A stretch of DNA of 41,362 bases from Candidatus Altimarinota bacterium (GTDB taxonomy: Bacteria > Cyanobacteriota > Cyanobacteriia > Cyanobacteriales > Microcystaceae), in NCBI GenBank assembly GCA_012031035.1, contig JAAUUT010000039.1, forward strand, positions 1 through 41,362, read 5' to 3'. Below the pieces are notes generated by a model, which saw nothing but the letters and a program-made list of their open reading frames with translations, was not told where the DNA came from and searched no databases. The translations under genes were made by a program, and so were the position numbers. Every line of letters starts with the position of its first letter. Position 1 is the first letter of the stretch. This document shows positions 22,434 through 32,068 of this stretch, one piece after another.

Positions 22434-23948
22434 TCAACCGTCAACTAAAAACTCAACCAACCAATTTTTGAGATGAAAAGTCGCGCGGCAATCATCTTCG
22501 TTGTAGCGTAAAATTGCCTCTAAAAAAGTACGATCGCCTGTTGTTAGCCAGCGATCGTACCAACAGACGCATTGATCTCCGCTAACCCCGCGATCGCGCC
22601 ATTGAAACCCTATCCAATTAGCTAACGCTTTGAGCGAGTAACTTTCAACGGGAAATGTTACCGATGAGATCGTTCGTTTATGAAGATCCACACAACGAGA
22701 TATTAAAGATTCCATTCGATCTCTGGGCGTTTTATACAAATTTGCCAATCGTTTAATCGTTTCTACTTCGTACTCTGAAAAGTGAAAAATTGGTGCATTA
22801 TCGTAAGCACTAACAACGGCTAAAAATTGTTGCCAAATTAGACCTTCATCTTCGGGTTTCTCAGCTAAAAATGGATAAAAATGCTTGCTATTGGTTTGGC
22901 GATCGACGAGTAAAAGACCTAATAAATAGTCTAAATTCCGTTCTGGTTCTGCTTCAATATCAAAATATAACTCGATTTCAGCCGTTGGAATTGTTTTGCG
23001 AATATCTAAAAATCCATTAAATTTGCGAATAGCTCGTTGTTCGACAATTGCTTGAGCTTGTTGTTTTAACTGAGCGGCCACTTCTCTACCCATAGTTTCA
23101 CCTAAATTAATCGGACAAGCATCAGCTAGAGAAGCGACCGAATCAACGCCCATCGCTTGCAAATATTCATAACGGTTAGGCGTAACGCCAGGAACCAAAG
23201 AAAGATGTTGCTGAGATTGAGCGAGTGAATAACAATGACTGTACCAATGACATAAACTACATCGCTGGCGGGAAATAAAAACCTCTGGTTCTCGACGTAC
23301 TAAAAGCATCTGTACGGCATCTTTGAGGGTTTCTCGCATTCGCGGAAGCCATTCTAGTAAATCTACCGTATAGCGGTTTTGACGGCGTAAAACCACCTCA
23401 GAAGTCGTCGGAAAAACTCCCTGCATCGTAGCTAGTAATTGCGCGTAAAAAGCCGCCACTAGTTTATATTCTGGCTTGGGACGGCGACCTAATTGAATGC
23501 TAACAGGCGAATACCACCAATTGCCAAACTTAGAGATTCCCGGACGTTTAATTAGTAAATGAGGCGTTCCTAATAAGATAATGCGATCGCCTTTGTCGTT
23601 AACCGGAGGGGGATCGCTTGGCGTTGGTACGCCCACTTGACTTAACAAATCCCAAGCCTGAAAATCGGATAGGAGTAAAGCCCCTTGATAAATACACTCT
23701 ACTCCTTGCTGCATCAATGCTTCAGTTTCTTTTGCTCTGGCTTCCCAATCTTGATGAGATGCTTGGGGCTTTTGATAATTGGGATAAAATTCAGCAAGCA
23801 CTGTAACAACATGATTGTGGCTTTCTTGTCGGAGTTTCAGAAGAAAATCTCTTTCTGGATCTCTTTCCTCAGAATTTTTATAGACATTTAAAAAAGCACG
23901 ACGAGGACAACGTTTATAATCCAATAGCAGAGCATCAGTCAGCAGCAT
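22434..23948 (-). CDS. TM0106-type RecB-like nuclease
   Basis: A 504-residue protein of the TM0106 RecB-like putative nuclease family. The N terminus DYKRCPRRAFLNVYK gives the first cysteine, and CSLCHWYSHC near the middle gives three more, an arrangement like the Fe-S cluster in Cas4/AddB nucleases. A helix-hairpin-like PNRYEYLQAMGVDSVASLADA follows. The C-terminal RNase H-like exonuclease domain has IELYFDIEAEPE, IFHFSEYEVETIKRL, VDLHKRT and YNEDDCRATFHLKNWL. Family members act on DNA or RNA, but the cellular task is unknown and no CRISPR or restriction genes are nearby. Divergent from the PLP enzyme at 24040. Intact, despite decayed IS elements immediately downstream. Confidence 0.88.
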   Translation of the reverse strand: MLLTDALLLDYKRCPRRAFLNVYKNSEERDPERDFLLKLRQESHNHVVTVLAEFYPNYQKPQASHQDWEARAKETEALMQQGVECIYQGALLLSDFQAWDLLSQVGVPTPSDPPPVNDKGDRIILLGTPHLLIKRPGISKFGNWWYSPVSIQLGRRPKPEYKLVAAFYAQLLATMQGVFPTTSEVVLRRQNRYTVDLLEWLPRMRETLKDAVQMLLVRREPEVFISRQRCSLCHWYSHCYSLAQSQQHLSLVPGVTPNRYEYLQAMGVDSVASLADACPINLGETMGREVAAQLKQQAQAIVEQRAIRKFNGFLDIRKTIPTAEIELYFDIEAEPERNLDYLLGLLLVDRQTNSKHFYPFLAEKPEDEGLIWQQFLAVVSAYDNAPIFHFSEYEVETIKRLANLYKTPRDRMESLISRCVDLHKRTISSVTFPVESYSLKALANWIGFQWRDRGVSGDQCVCWYDRWLTTGDRTFLEAILRYNEDDCRATFHLKNWLVEFLVDG

Positions 23949-23997
23949 TATGATTGTTAGAAGTTAATCTTCCCTATGAAATAGGATAAACCTATCT

Positions 23998-24030
23998 GAA
24001 TTATGAATGATGAATTATGAATGATGAATT
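23998..24030. repeat. 14-bp tandem repeat GAATTATGAATGAT
   Basis: Two perfect units plus a five-base partial third lie just before the start at 24040, in the divergent spacer. Typical cyanobacterial short repeat; it may affect the promoter or ribosome-binding region of the PLP enzyme gene. Confidence 0.75.
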
Positions 24031-24039
24031 CAAAAACTA

Positions 24040-25224
24040 ATGGACATTGATAAATACAGACAGGCATTTCCAGGACTAGAGGATAAAGTCTATTTCAATT
24101 TCGGCGGACAAGGTATATTACCCCAGATAGCCTTGGAAGCAATTATTGAGACTTATCAATATTTACAACAGTACGGCCCTTTTTCGGTTGGTGTAAATGC
24201 TTGGCTGAGCGAACAGAAAGCTTTACTTAGAAGTGCGATCGCGCAAGAATTAAATGTTTCTCCTACAACTATTACTCTGACAGAAAATGTGACGGCGGGA
24301 TGCAATATTCCGCTGTGGGGGATGGATTGGCGAGGGAGCGATCGCATTTTAATGACTGATTGCGAACATCCCGGCGTTATCGCTGTCGTTAAGGAGATTT
24401 CGCGGCGTTTTGGCGTAGAAATCGATATCGCCCCCATCAAAGAAACTCTCAATCAAGGTAATCCTACTGAGGTCATTGCTCGATCTTTACGTCCGAATAC
24501 CCGTTTGGTTGTTTTGAGTCATTTGTTATGGAATACGGGACAAGTTTTACCCCTTGCTGAAATTGTCAAAGCTTGTCGAGAGTATCCCAATTGCGATCGC
24601 CCTATTCGTATCTTAGTCGATGCTGCTCAATCGGTTGGTTCTCTCCCTTTAAATTTAACCGAACTTGGGGTTGATTTTTATGCCTTTACCGGTCATAAAT
24701 GGTGGTGCGGCCCTGCTGGCGTTGGGGGTTTATATATTCATCCCGAAGCTTTTGAAGAAATTCAACCCACTTTTGTGGGATGGCGAGCCGTTAATACCGA
24801 TGCCAAGGGAGAATTGTTAGGTTGGAAAAATAACGGAGAGCGTTTTGAGGTAGCGACTTCTGCTTATCCAGAGTATGAAGGATTGAGGGCTGCGATCGCC
24901 ATTCATCAACAATGGGGAACGCCACTAGAACGCTATCAAAAAATTTGTCAATTGAGTCAATTTCTTTGGCAAGAATTATCAAAACTAGACAAAATCCAGT
25001 GTCTAAAAACCTCTAGCCCCGAAGCTGGATTGGTATCTTTTCGAGTAAAGAGCGATCGTTCTCATTTACAAATAGTTAACGAGCTAGAAAAGCGAAGCTT
25101 TTTCTTAAGAACCATTGTCGATCCCGATTGTATCCGTGCCTGCGTTCATTATTTCACGCTTGAGTCAGAAATCGAGCAATTAGTAGCAACTATCCAGGAA
25201 CTAGTCCAAGTTTTAACTTTGTAG
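24040..25224 (+). CDS. Class V PLP enzyme, cystine lyase/cysteine desulfurase-like
   Basis: A 394-residue PLP-dependent enzyme of the aminotransferase class V fold. The N terminus YRQAFPGLEDKVYFNFGGQGILP resembles the cyanobacterial L-cysteine/cystine C-S lyase (C-DES) that releases sulfur for Fe-S clusters. PLP contacts are seen in LTENVTAGCN, ILVDAAQSVGSLP and the Schiff-base Lys in AFTGHKWWCGPAGVGGLY. The C-terminal part has the usual IRACVHYFTLESEIEQL. The absence of the flexible-loop cysteine typical of IscS/SufS supports lyase rather than desulfurase, but this is not decisive. It stands alone, convergent with the response regulators. Confidence 0.87.
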   Translation: MDIDKYRQAFPGLEDKVYFNFGGQGILPQIALEAIIETYQYLQQYGPFSVGVNAWLSEQKALLRSAIAQELNVSPTTITLTENVTAGCNIPLWGMDWRGSDRILMTDCEHPGVIAVVKEISRRFGVEIDIAPIKETLNQGNPTEVIARSLRPNTRLVVLSHLLWNTGQVLPLAEIVKACREYPNCDRPIRILVDAAQSVGSLPLNLTELGVDFYAFTGHKWWCGPAGVGGLYIHPEAFEEIQPTFVGWRAVNTDAKGELLGWKNNGERFEVATSAYPEYEGLRAAIAIHQQWGTPLERYQKICQLSQFLWQELSKLDKIQCLKTSSPEAGLVSFRVKSDRSHLQIVNELEKRSFFLRTIVDPDCIRACVHYFTLESEIEQLVATIQELVQVLTL

Positions 25225-25231
25225 ACATCCT

Positions 25232-25717
25232 CTAAATCTTGTTGTTAAATTTTTGATATTGTTGCAAACTTTGACGCAATTTTTCCGATCGCTTTAAAGC
25301 CTGTTCCATTTTTAGATTGATGAAATAGGCTTTTAACCCATTAGCAACTAAAGTTTGCAAAAATTCTGACTTCCACGGTTTAACCAAGTAACGATGCAAC
25401 CCAGCTTCCTTAAACCCGCTCATCAATATCCTTACATCCGATTCCCCCGTCAACATAATTTTAAGTGTCTTGGGAGCAATTTCTTGGATGCGCTTGCACA
25501 ATTCAATTCCCGTCATCTTGGGCATCGTGTAGTCAACAATCGCTACAGCAACCTCATAGCCTTCCTCCATAAGTTCTGCAAAAATTTCTAACGCTTCTTC
25601 TCCGCTTGCGGCTGTTTCAATCGAACATTCGCGCCCTAGGGATTTTCTCAGTTCTATTCTCAAGCTGTCGCGAATGGTCGCTTCATCGTCTACACACAAG
25701 ACAACAGGCTTTTTCAT
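25232..25717 (-). CDS. Single-domain response regulator with coiled tail
   Basis: CheY-like receiver of 161 residues: acidic pair CVDDE at the start, phosphoacceptor Asp in AIVDYTMPKMTG, Thr in MLTGESD and Lys in LVKPWKSE. No DNA-binding domain; the last 35 residues form a basic/hydrophilic helix (LKMEQALKRSEKLRQSLQQYQKF) that may be a partner-binding coiled coil. The ATG overlaps the stop of the upstream regulator by 4 bases, so they are translationally coupled. It is the last gene of the operon headed by the hybrid sensor kinase. Confidence 0.93.
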   Translation of the reverse strand: MKKPVVLCVDDEATIRDSLRIELRKSLGRECSIETAASGEEALEIFAELMEEGYEVAVAIVDYTMPKMTGIELCKRIQEIAPKTLKIMLTGESDVRILMSGFKEAGLHRYLVKPWKSEFLQTLVANGLKAYFINLKMEQALKRSEKLRQSLQQYQKFNNKI

Positions 25718-26109
25718 GATTCGATCAAGGCAGACTTAATAGTTTCGACAAGCTGTTCTTTCGCCCAAGGTTTTGATAGACAAGCGTATAGATTTGCTTG
25801 TTTTTTGGCTCGTTCGATCGCGTTAGGATCGGCGTGACCCGTGAGCAGGATTTTGACAATACGGGGAGCAGATTGGTGAACGGCGATGAGAAATTCATCT
25901 CCTTTTTTCCCTGGCATGAGCCAATCGGAAACAATTGCTACCACATCAACGTCATCTTCAGAAAGCTCCTCAAGAATTTCCATCGCTTCTTCGGCATTCT
26001 CAGCCACCTCCAAGCGATAGCGACTGCTAAACTCTTTTTTTAGCTGGATTTTGAGGCTATCTAAAACGACTTCTTCATCATCCACGCAGATAATGACGGG
26101 TTTAGGCAT
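25714..26109 (-). CDS. Single-domain response regulator
   Basis: A 131-residue receiver with CVDDEEVV, phosphoacceptor Asp in AIVSDWLMPGKKGDEF, LLTGHADPNAIERA and the Lys in CLSKPWAKEQL. It has no output domain, so it likely signals by protein contact. It lies 11 bases after the sensor kinase reading frame and overlaps the next regulator by 4 bases. Two receivers after one kinase suggest a branched phosphotransfer or a phosphate-sink arrangement. Both carry the tLTGxad and KPW signatures of the same subfamily. Confidence 0.93.
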   Translation of the reverse strand: MPKPVIICVDDEEVVLDSLKIQLKKEFSSRYRLEVAENAEEAMEILEELSEDDVDVVAIVSDWLMPGKKGDEFLIAVHQSAPRIVKILLTGHADPNAIERAKKQANLYACLSKPWAKEQLVETIKSALIES

Positions 26110-26120
26110 TTTAATTTCTC

Positions 26121-28215
26121 CTAAGACGGGATCGGTAAATAAACTATAAAACTAGTTTTCCCAGGAACGGACTCTACTTCTATCTTGCCCTTGTGTTTGT
26201 TGACAATTTTTTTGACAATATCCAATCCTAAACCACTCCCCTCTCCTGCCCGTTTGGTGGTAAAGAATGGCTCAAAGATTCTCGATGCTATCTCTGGGGG
26301 AATTCCCGTACCGCTATCGGTGATGTTTACTACTATATGCTGAGAGCGCGCCTGTACGTCAATGGTCAAAGTCCCCTGATAATCCATCGCTTGCAAGGCA
26401 TTATGCACTAAATTCGTCCAAACTTGATTGAGTTCGTCGGCGTAGCACAAAATACTGGGAATTTCACCATAGTTTTTGATAACTTCTACTCCATGTTTTA
26501 ACTTGTTGTGATAAAGCGTCAGTACGGTTTCGATGCCCTCAATAATATTGGCGACTTCTTGTTCTCCGGTATAATCGCGATGAGAGTAATTTTTCAGTGC
26601 AAAGACTATTTTAGCAGCGCGATCGGTTGCGGTAATAATGGTCGAAGCACTTGTTTTTAAAGTACCTAGTTCGTAAGCCAGCGTCAAAATCTCTTTTCCT
26701 TGAGGGGCTTTTAGCATGGGTAAGATAGTATCGATCTGTTCGTAGGCGCCCATGTCGATTAAGATATCGCTGATATCCTCAACATTCTCAATTTCTTCAT
26801 CTTCTAAGCGTTCGCTTAATTGCCTTTTTAATTTACGTTTTTCTTTGCTCGTTAACAAGTTAGTCGAACTGCTAGAACTGTTGAGTAAAGTGATAAAAAA
26901 AGACTCATATTCAACTGGAATTGATTGAAAAGTTTTGGGTAGCTTCGTTAAATTTTCTTGCAAAAATTCAGCGATATTTTCAATTGAGGAGCGAATTGCT
27001 CCCAGTGGCGTATTAATTTCATGAGCGATCCCAGCAATGAGTTGTCCTAGCACCGCAAGTTTCTCGGATTGAATGAGTTCTGCTTGTGCTTTTGTGAGAT
27101 TCTCTAAAGTTTGCGTGAGTTCTTGAGTTCTTAGAGCAACTTTTTTGTTCGAGGTTTTGGGAATAATCTTCTAATTGTTGATTGGTTTTTTCGAGTTCGC
27201 TTTTAGCTGTTGCTAGTTCTTTTGTGCGCAGATTGACTTGTTTTTTGAGGGTAAAAGACCACATTAAAATTAAAGTAGCAATCCCGACTGAAACCAGAAT
27301 AATATTGCGAATCATATCAAAAACTTGCTCGCTAGAAATACCGCGATCGTCTATTGCTCCAAACCATTTTTCATAAATTCTGTCGTAGGTTCCGCTAGCT
27401 TTAATAATATTTAAACCTTGGTTGAGGCGTTGGACTAACTGCCTATTTCCTTGGGTGACAGCAAAGGCAAACCCACGCCTGTTGCCTTGAATAGCACTTC
27501 CAACGGTCTTGAGTTTGTCGGTGAGTTTGAGTTCTTGAAGTAATACCAATCCAATCAATCTCGACCCAAAAACATAATCGCCCTCTCCTGATGCAAGCAG
27601 GCGAAGTCCGTCAGCCAGGGTATCAACTAAAATTAAATTGTTAAAATCTCCTTTATCTTCTAGATAGTCGTGAGTCCAATCTCCCCGCATGATAATTATC
27701 TTTTTATCGTGCAACTCGTTGAGGGAGTTAAAAGAAGGACTATCTTGGCGACCAAAAATCGCAGCATCGTGGATTGTATGAGTAACGGAGAAGTCAAAAA
27801 CTTTATCTCTCTGTTCGTTATAAGCAACTGTGGGTAAAATATCGATTTCCCCTTTTTCTAGGGCGGTGCGAACCTCATTCCACGTGCCAGTTTGAAATGC
27901 TAGCTGAATGCCCATTGCCTGGGCAACAGCTTGGATGAGATCGATACTATAGCCGTAGGGCTGCCCTTGATAGTCAGTCATGGCGAAGGGAGGATAGTCA
28001 AATTCGCTACCGACTAAATAGACTTCTTTTGGGACTAATGGATTTTTCTGGGTGGGTTCGCTGTTAGTGACATTAACTTTTGGGGAAGTGTCTTGGGCAA
28101 GGGTACTAGGGGTAAAACAACAAGCAATACTAGCGATCGTCCAAGGAGCAACGGCAAAGCCGATCGCACTTACAGCTATAAGTAGGGATAATAATGGATG
28201 CTTGCGGTTTATCAT
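26121..28215 (-). pseudogene. Periplasmic-binding-domain sensor kinase, frameshifted
   Basis: Sensor kinase that links a solute-binding protein domain to a kinase. Signal peptide (LSLLIAVSAIGFAVAPW), SBP_bac_3 domain (from YLVGSEFDYPPFAM to YDRIYEKWFG, about residues 65-290), one transmembrane helix (IILVSVGIATLILMW), coiled coil, HisKA with His in LIAGIAHEINTPLGAI, and HATPase with NQVWTNLVHNALQAM, TDSGTGIPPEI and GSGLGLDIVKK. The frame breaks at T6 27141-27146 (A6 on the gene strand). Removing one base changes EQKSCSKNS to EQKVALRTQE and gives one 697-residue protein. It lies upstream of two response regulators on the same strand. Ligand probably an amino acid or similar polar solute. It may be an assembly error or a true lesion. 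Confidence 0.88.
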
Positions 28216-28599
28216 CTGGTTTTGTAATTGGTTAAAAAGCTCTCAATAAACCGAATCTTTGACAATTTTTTTGATTTTTTAGTTTTACTTCGCTCCTTAA
28301 TCGAACTTAAGCATAATTAAGTAAAACAATATTAATATAAAAACTTTTTTAAAGAAAGAAAGGTGTCTCTTGCTCTCAAATTTGTGTAATGAATTACAAG
28401 ATTTTTTAAAAAATTAAAAAAACAAAAAGACTCTTGCAGATTGCCGAGTAAGTACGCCAGGAGAGACGAATTGAATTTCAAGACATAATTATTCATGCAC
28501 TTTTAATTTTCGTTTTTTGTTTCCTTTTTTTAACTAGATAATTTATTTTTTATAAGTATTATTAATAAAAAATATTAGAGTTCCTAACCCTGAGTTTTT
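28216..28599. other. AT-rich intergenic region
   Basis: A stretch of 384 bases with no credible reading frame. It should carry the promoter of the sensor-kinase operon (reading left from 28215) and the end of the amidase transcript. Homopolymer A/T runs are common. Apart from the AT-only hairpin at 28544-28574 I see no structure. Confidence 0.6.
28544..28574. terminator. AT-only hairpin after the amidase gene
   Basis: A perfect 10-bp stem (TATTTTTTAT with ATAAAAAATA) and an 11-base loop, 26 bases after the amidase stop. It contains no G-C pair and lacks a proper U tract on the - strand, so termination is possible but weak. Confidence 0.3.
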
Positions 28600-29664
28600 T
28601 TAGCGAAAATATTGAATAATTCCAGCCGCGATCGCTTCTGCCATTTGTTGGCGATAGCTGGCGCGAGATAGATTGCGATTATCTATTTGTCCGGTGACAA
28701 AACCGACTTCTACCAAGGTAGCTGGCATAGAAGTTTTTCTGAGGACATAAAACCTTGCTCGTCTTACGCCGCGATCGCTAACATTAATGCGACTGAGAAT
28801 GCTGCGGTGAATCGAACGCGCGAGACTATAACCTTCTGAATAATAATAAGTTTCCAATCCGTTAACCCCGGATTGACTCCTACTAATCGCATTGGCATGA
28901 ATGCTGACAAACGCATCGACCTTGTATCGTTGCGCTAGTGCCACGCGACCTGCTAAGGAAACATAGCGATCGCCCGCACGAGTCATAATGACTTTGATGC
29001 CCTGTCGTTCTAAAATCTTAGCAACTTCAAGGGCGATCGAAAGCACGACATTTTTTTCTTGCAAACCGCCAATTCCGATCGCACCTGGGTCGCGTCCGCC
29101 ATGACCGGGATCGACGACAACCGCTAAACCTGTTATCGGTGCGGTTTTAATTTCTCGAACCGCAATCGGGATCGAATCCACTGGTAACGAGTAACTCGAA
29201 GTTAGCAGGAATTTAGGAAACTGAACGAACCAACGATTGGGTGCAAGTCCTCGTACCTGCACTTCCCAAGGACGCACACTGTATTCCTCGCTTAACTCCA
29301 CGACGATGCGCGTCGTTTGAGGGTTGAACTGACCGACTCGAACCTCGCGAACGTAACTACTGACGGATTTAGATGTGCGAGGGGAATTTAGATCGATTCC
29401 TGGGAGGTCGATAACGAGGCGCGTTGGATTTCTTATCAGTTTTACTTGAGGTCGAACGGTAGTATCGGTAATAATTTCCAATCGACTCAGATCGGGGTTA
29501 AATTTCCAGTATTCTAATGATGAAGCATTAACTGCTGATTCTTTGAGAAGGCAGAAAGCAGAGGATAGAAGGCATAAGAAAAAAGTATTGATTAAATACC
29601 AGTAGTTCTTGCCTGAAGTTCCAAACGCTGATAGAAAGAAACCAACGCACCACTTAATTTTCAC
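28600..29664 (-). CDS. N-acetylmuramoyl-L-alanine amidase (AMIN + Amidase_3)
   Basis: Periplasmic peptidoglycan hydrolase of 354 residues that cleaves the MurNAc-L-Ala bond. After an N-terminal hydrophobic leader (TFFLCLLSSAFCLL) an AMIN domain (SLEYWKFNPDLSRLEIITD to RWFVQFP) targets it to the envelope. The catalytic domain has the zinc ligands in VVDPGHGGRDPGA (His), LQEKNVVL (Glu) and FVSIHANA (His), plus the catalytic Glu in TLVEVGFVTG. All four are present, so it should be active. It matches cyanobacterial AmiC-type enzymes that act in septal cell-wall splitting or, in filamentous types, in nanopore formation. The flippase-like membrane protein gene lies 40 bases upstream on the same strand. 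Confidence 0.92.
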   Translation of the reverse strand: MKIKWCVGFFLSAFGTSGKNYWYLINTFFLCLLSSAFCLLKESAVNASSLEYWKFNPDLSRLEIITDTTVRPQVKLIRNPTRLVIDLPGIDLNSPRTSKSVSSYVREVRVGQFNPQTTRIVVELSEEYSVRPWEVQVRGLAPNRWFVQFPKFLLTSSYSLPVDSIPIAVREIKTAPITGLAVVVDPGHGGRDPGAIGIGGLQEKNVVLSIALEVAKILERQGIKVIMTRAGDRYVSLAGRVALAQRYKVDAFVSIHANAISRSQSGVNGLETYYYSEGYSLARSIHRSILSRINVSDRGVRRARFYVLRKTSMPATLVEVGFVTGQIDNRNLSRASYRQQMAEAIAAGIIQYFR

Positions 29665-29704
29665 TCAACTTCTCCTTACACCGAAAATCAGAAGACAGAC
29701 GCTT

Positions 29705-30643
29705 TTAAGATTGGGCCATTCGATCGCTTTTTTGACTCAACCATGCTAATCCTGCGGCGATCGCTTCTGCGAGAATACTAATAACCCGAAACAAAGCGAT
29801 CGCGCTTAGTATAATCCCTTTAGGTAAATTTTGTTGGGATAAGAGGGCGATCGCAATGGCTTCAAATATGCCAATTCCTCCAGGCGCACCAGGAACGATC
29901 AATCCCATCAACCACGCAAAACTAAAAGCGCTAAATAAAGTAGGAATTTGACTTAGATCGAGCGGAATTAAAGCCATCCAGGTCAAGATAAATCCCGTTC
30001 CTCGCAGCAGTAAAAAGCCAATTTCTCCTAATAAATATATTGCCGGATATTCTTCGATTTCAACAGTTGACGATTTTTCTTTATTTTTTAATCGACTGAT
30101 AAATTGTAAAGATGGATTGAGAACTTTAGGATGAATTCCGATTAAAACTAATGGAAAGATAATTAGATTCACTTGCCACAACCAGGGATAGCCTCCCATT
30201 TTGATTAAACCAATACTACTCGCCAGTACAGTAATTAAAAAAGCGGCTGCTGCCATTAATAAAGGTTCTAGAAGAACGCTCAAACTCGCTACACTTAAAG
30301 AACCACCCGCTTTGTAAATAGCTGAGATACGACCATAAAAATGACCGACATTACCTGGTAAATATTTAGCAATATTTGTGATCAAATATAGTTGCAGCGA
30401 CCATCTTGTTGTTACGGGTTGCTTTAAAGATCTCAGCAATCGCGCCCAAACTAATCCCGACCAAATATGAGCTAAAAAAGTTACAATCAGAGCTAGTGTA
30501 AGAATTAACCATCCTTGAGTTTCTATTTTGACTGTCGAGACGTTTTGCCAGTTATCTCTAAAAGTTTTGATTAGAAAAAATAATGTAGCTCCTAAAATAA
30601 ACCATTTGAAGTAAGCTTTGATAGATCGCACAATTTTTGCCAC
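29705..30643 (-). CDS. Lysylphosphatidylglycerol synthase TM-region (flippase-like) protein
   Basis: Integral membrane protein of 312 residues of the UPF0104/LPG_synthase_TM (PF03706) family, without the C-terminal synthase domain. About eight hydrophobic segments are seen, including WFILGATLFFLIKTF, LALIVTFLAHIWSGLVWARLL and FLITVLASSIGLI. The family-typical loops YLITNIAKYLPGNVGHFYGR and GLIVPGAPGGIGIFEAIAIALL are present. Members are thought to translocate or carry lipid-linked substrates. It stands upstream of the amidase on the same strand and 57 bases from the divergent methyltransferase. Confidence 0.85.
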   Translation of the reverse strand: MAKIVRSIKAYFKWFILGATLFFLIKTFRDNWQNVSTVKIETQGWLILTLALIVTFLAHIWSGLVWARLLRSLKQPVTTRWSLQLYLITNIAKYLPGNVGHFYGRISAIYKAGGSLSVASLSVLLEPLLMAAAAFLITVLASSIGLIKMGGYPWLWQVNLIIFPLVLIGIHPKVLNPSLQFISRLKNKEKSSTVEIEEYPAIYLLGEIGFLLLRGTGFILTWMALIPLDLSQIPTLFSAFSFAWLMGLIVPGAPGGIGIFEAIAIALLSQQNLPKGIILSAIALFRVISILAEAIAAGLAWLSQKSDRMAQS

Positions 30644-30700
30644 TCGAATAAGCAGTTTTATAGTTCATCTATTAAGATAAATGAAAACGCTCGATAATTT

Positions 30701-31297
30701 TTGACAAATAAAGAGAAATTTTTCGATCTCTGGGCTCCTAATTACGATTTTTTACTAACAACAGTATTTTATCAAGCCGTACACAAACGATTGCTTGAAT
30801 ATGTCGAATTACTCGAACGACCTAATGTATTAGATTTAGGATGCGGGACGGGTCGTCTTTTAAATCGTCTTGCGTTTAAATTTCCTAATTTACAAGGGAC
30901 GGGACTGGATTTATCTACACAAATGTTACATCAAGCTCGACAGCATAATCAACATCATCCGCGACTGATTTTTGTACGTGGTAATGCAGAATCTTTGCCT
31001 TTTGCTAGCGGTCAATTTGATGCTGTTTTTAATACGATTAGCTTTCTACATTATCCTAATCCCGAAACTGTTTTTGCTGAAGTTAGTAGAGTCTTGTGCA
31101 ATGGAGGGAAGTTTTATTTAGTCGATTGGGTAGGAACGCAGTCAATATCATCATTTTTATCTAAAGCTAAAATAAAATTTTATACTCCTCAACAAAGAGA
31201 AAAATTAGGACAAAAGTCAAGTTTAAAATGTCTGGGTCATTATTATCTTTTAGGAGCAGTTTTGTTGACAGTTTTTACCTACCGTAAAGATGAATAG
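30701..31297 (+). CDS. Class I SAM-dependent methyltransferase
   Basis: A 198-residue methyltransferase (Methyltransf_11/25 type). SAM-binding motif I is VLDLGCGTGRLL at about residues 45-56, motif II GLDLS, the acidic loop GNAESLPFASGQFDAV and NTISFLHY at post-I/II positions, and a late LCNGGKFYLVDW. The start is TTG at 30701, needed because the nearby ATG at 30681 is out of frame and hits a stop just at this point. The C-terminal part (TPQQREKLGQKSSLKCLGHYYLLG) is UbiE-like. Substrate unknown. It is divergent from the flippase-like gene; a DUF2064 transferase follows 120 bases on. Confidence 0.82.
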   Translation: MTNKEKFFDLWAPNYDFLLTTVFYQAVHKRLLEYVELLERPNVLDLGCGTGRLLNRLAFKFPNLQGTGLDLSTQMLHQARQHNQHHPRLIFVRGNAESLPFASGQFDAVFNTISFLHYPNPETVFAEVSRVLCNGGKFYLVDWVGTQSISSFLSKAKIKFYTPQQREKLGQKSSLKCLGHYYLLGAVLLTVFTYRKDE

Positions 31298-31419
31298 GTG
31301 GGTGGCATACTTAAATGTTAGCTTGGTAAACATTCTCAAAATCATACAGCCTTTATCCATAAGTTATCTTAGGCAATGACTACCCAAAGAAAAATTTCTA
31401 ACAATAATACTCCTATCAT

Positions 31420-32043
31420 ATGTCCGACCAATTAATTATTTTTACTCGCTATCCAGAACCCGGCAAAACTAAAACCCGCATGATTCCATTACTAGGAGAA
31501 AATGAAGCAGCAAGACTTCAACAACATATGACTGAGTTTACCCTCAAACAAGCAAAGAAACTACAAAATAATATGTCTTTATCCATCGCTATTTTTTATA
31601 GTGGGGGAACCGAACAGTTAATGCGAGATTGGTTGGGAGATGGCGTAATTTATCAACAACAAAGTAACGGCGATTTAGGACAAAAAATGAAAACAGCTTT
31701 TGAGCGATCGCTTAAAATTGGAAGCAATAAAGTTATTATTATTGGTACGGATTGTCCAGAACTAAACTCAAACATTTTGTCTCAAGCATTTGAGATGCTA
31801 ACCGACTCCGATTTAGTCTTGGGGCCAGCTTTAGATGGTGGATATTATTTAATTGGTTTAAATGATTTAATTCCCGAACTATTTTATGATATTAAGTGGG
31901 GAACATCAAAGGTATTCGAGCAAACTAAAGCCATAGCACAACAGTTAAACTTAAAAATTGGTTGTTTATTAGCTTTGCACGATATCGATCGCCCAGAAGA
32001 TTTACAAATTTGGAATGGGATTGTCCTTGCAGGCATTGAATAA
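31420..32043 (+). CDS. TIGR04282/DUF2064 family glycosyltransferase
   Basis: GT-A fold nucleotidyltransferase-like protein of 207 residues. The opening LIIFTRYPEPGKTKTRM is the typical nucleotide-binding start. IIIGTDCPELNSNILSQAFEML and DLVLGPALDGGYYLIGL carry the metal-binding Asp residues, and LLALHDIDRPEDLQIW closes the fold. Family TIGR04282 is linked to arsenosugar synthesis when beside a radical SAM enzyme; none is present here, so the substrate should be left open. It is convergent with the HAD hydrolase at 32069, whose stop lies 25 bases away. Confidence 0.85.
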   Translation: MSDQLIIFTRYPEPGKTKTRMIPLLGENEAARLQQHMTEFTLKQAKKLQNNMSLSIAIFYSGGTEQLMRDWLGDGVIYQQQSNGDLGQKMKTAFERSLKIGSNKVIIIGTDCPELNSNILSQAFEMLTDSDLVLGPALDGGYYLIGLNDLIPELFYDIKWGTSKVFEQTKAIAQQLNLKIGCLLALHDIDRPEDLQIWNGIVLAGIE

Positions 32044-32068
32044 AAATTTTTCTTTTGCGATCGCCCTA

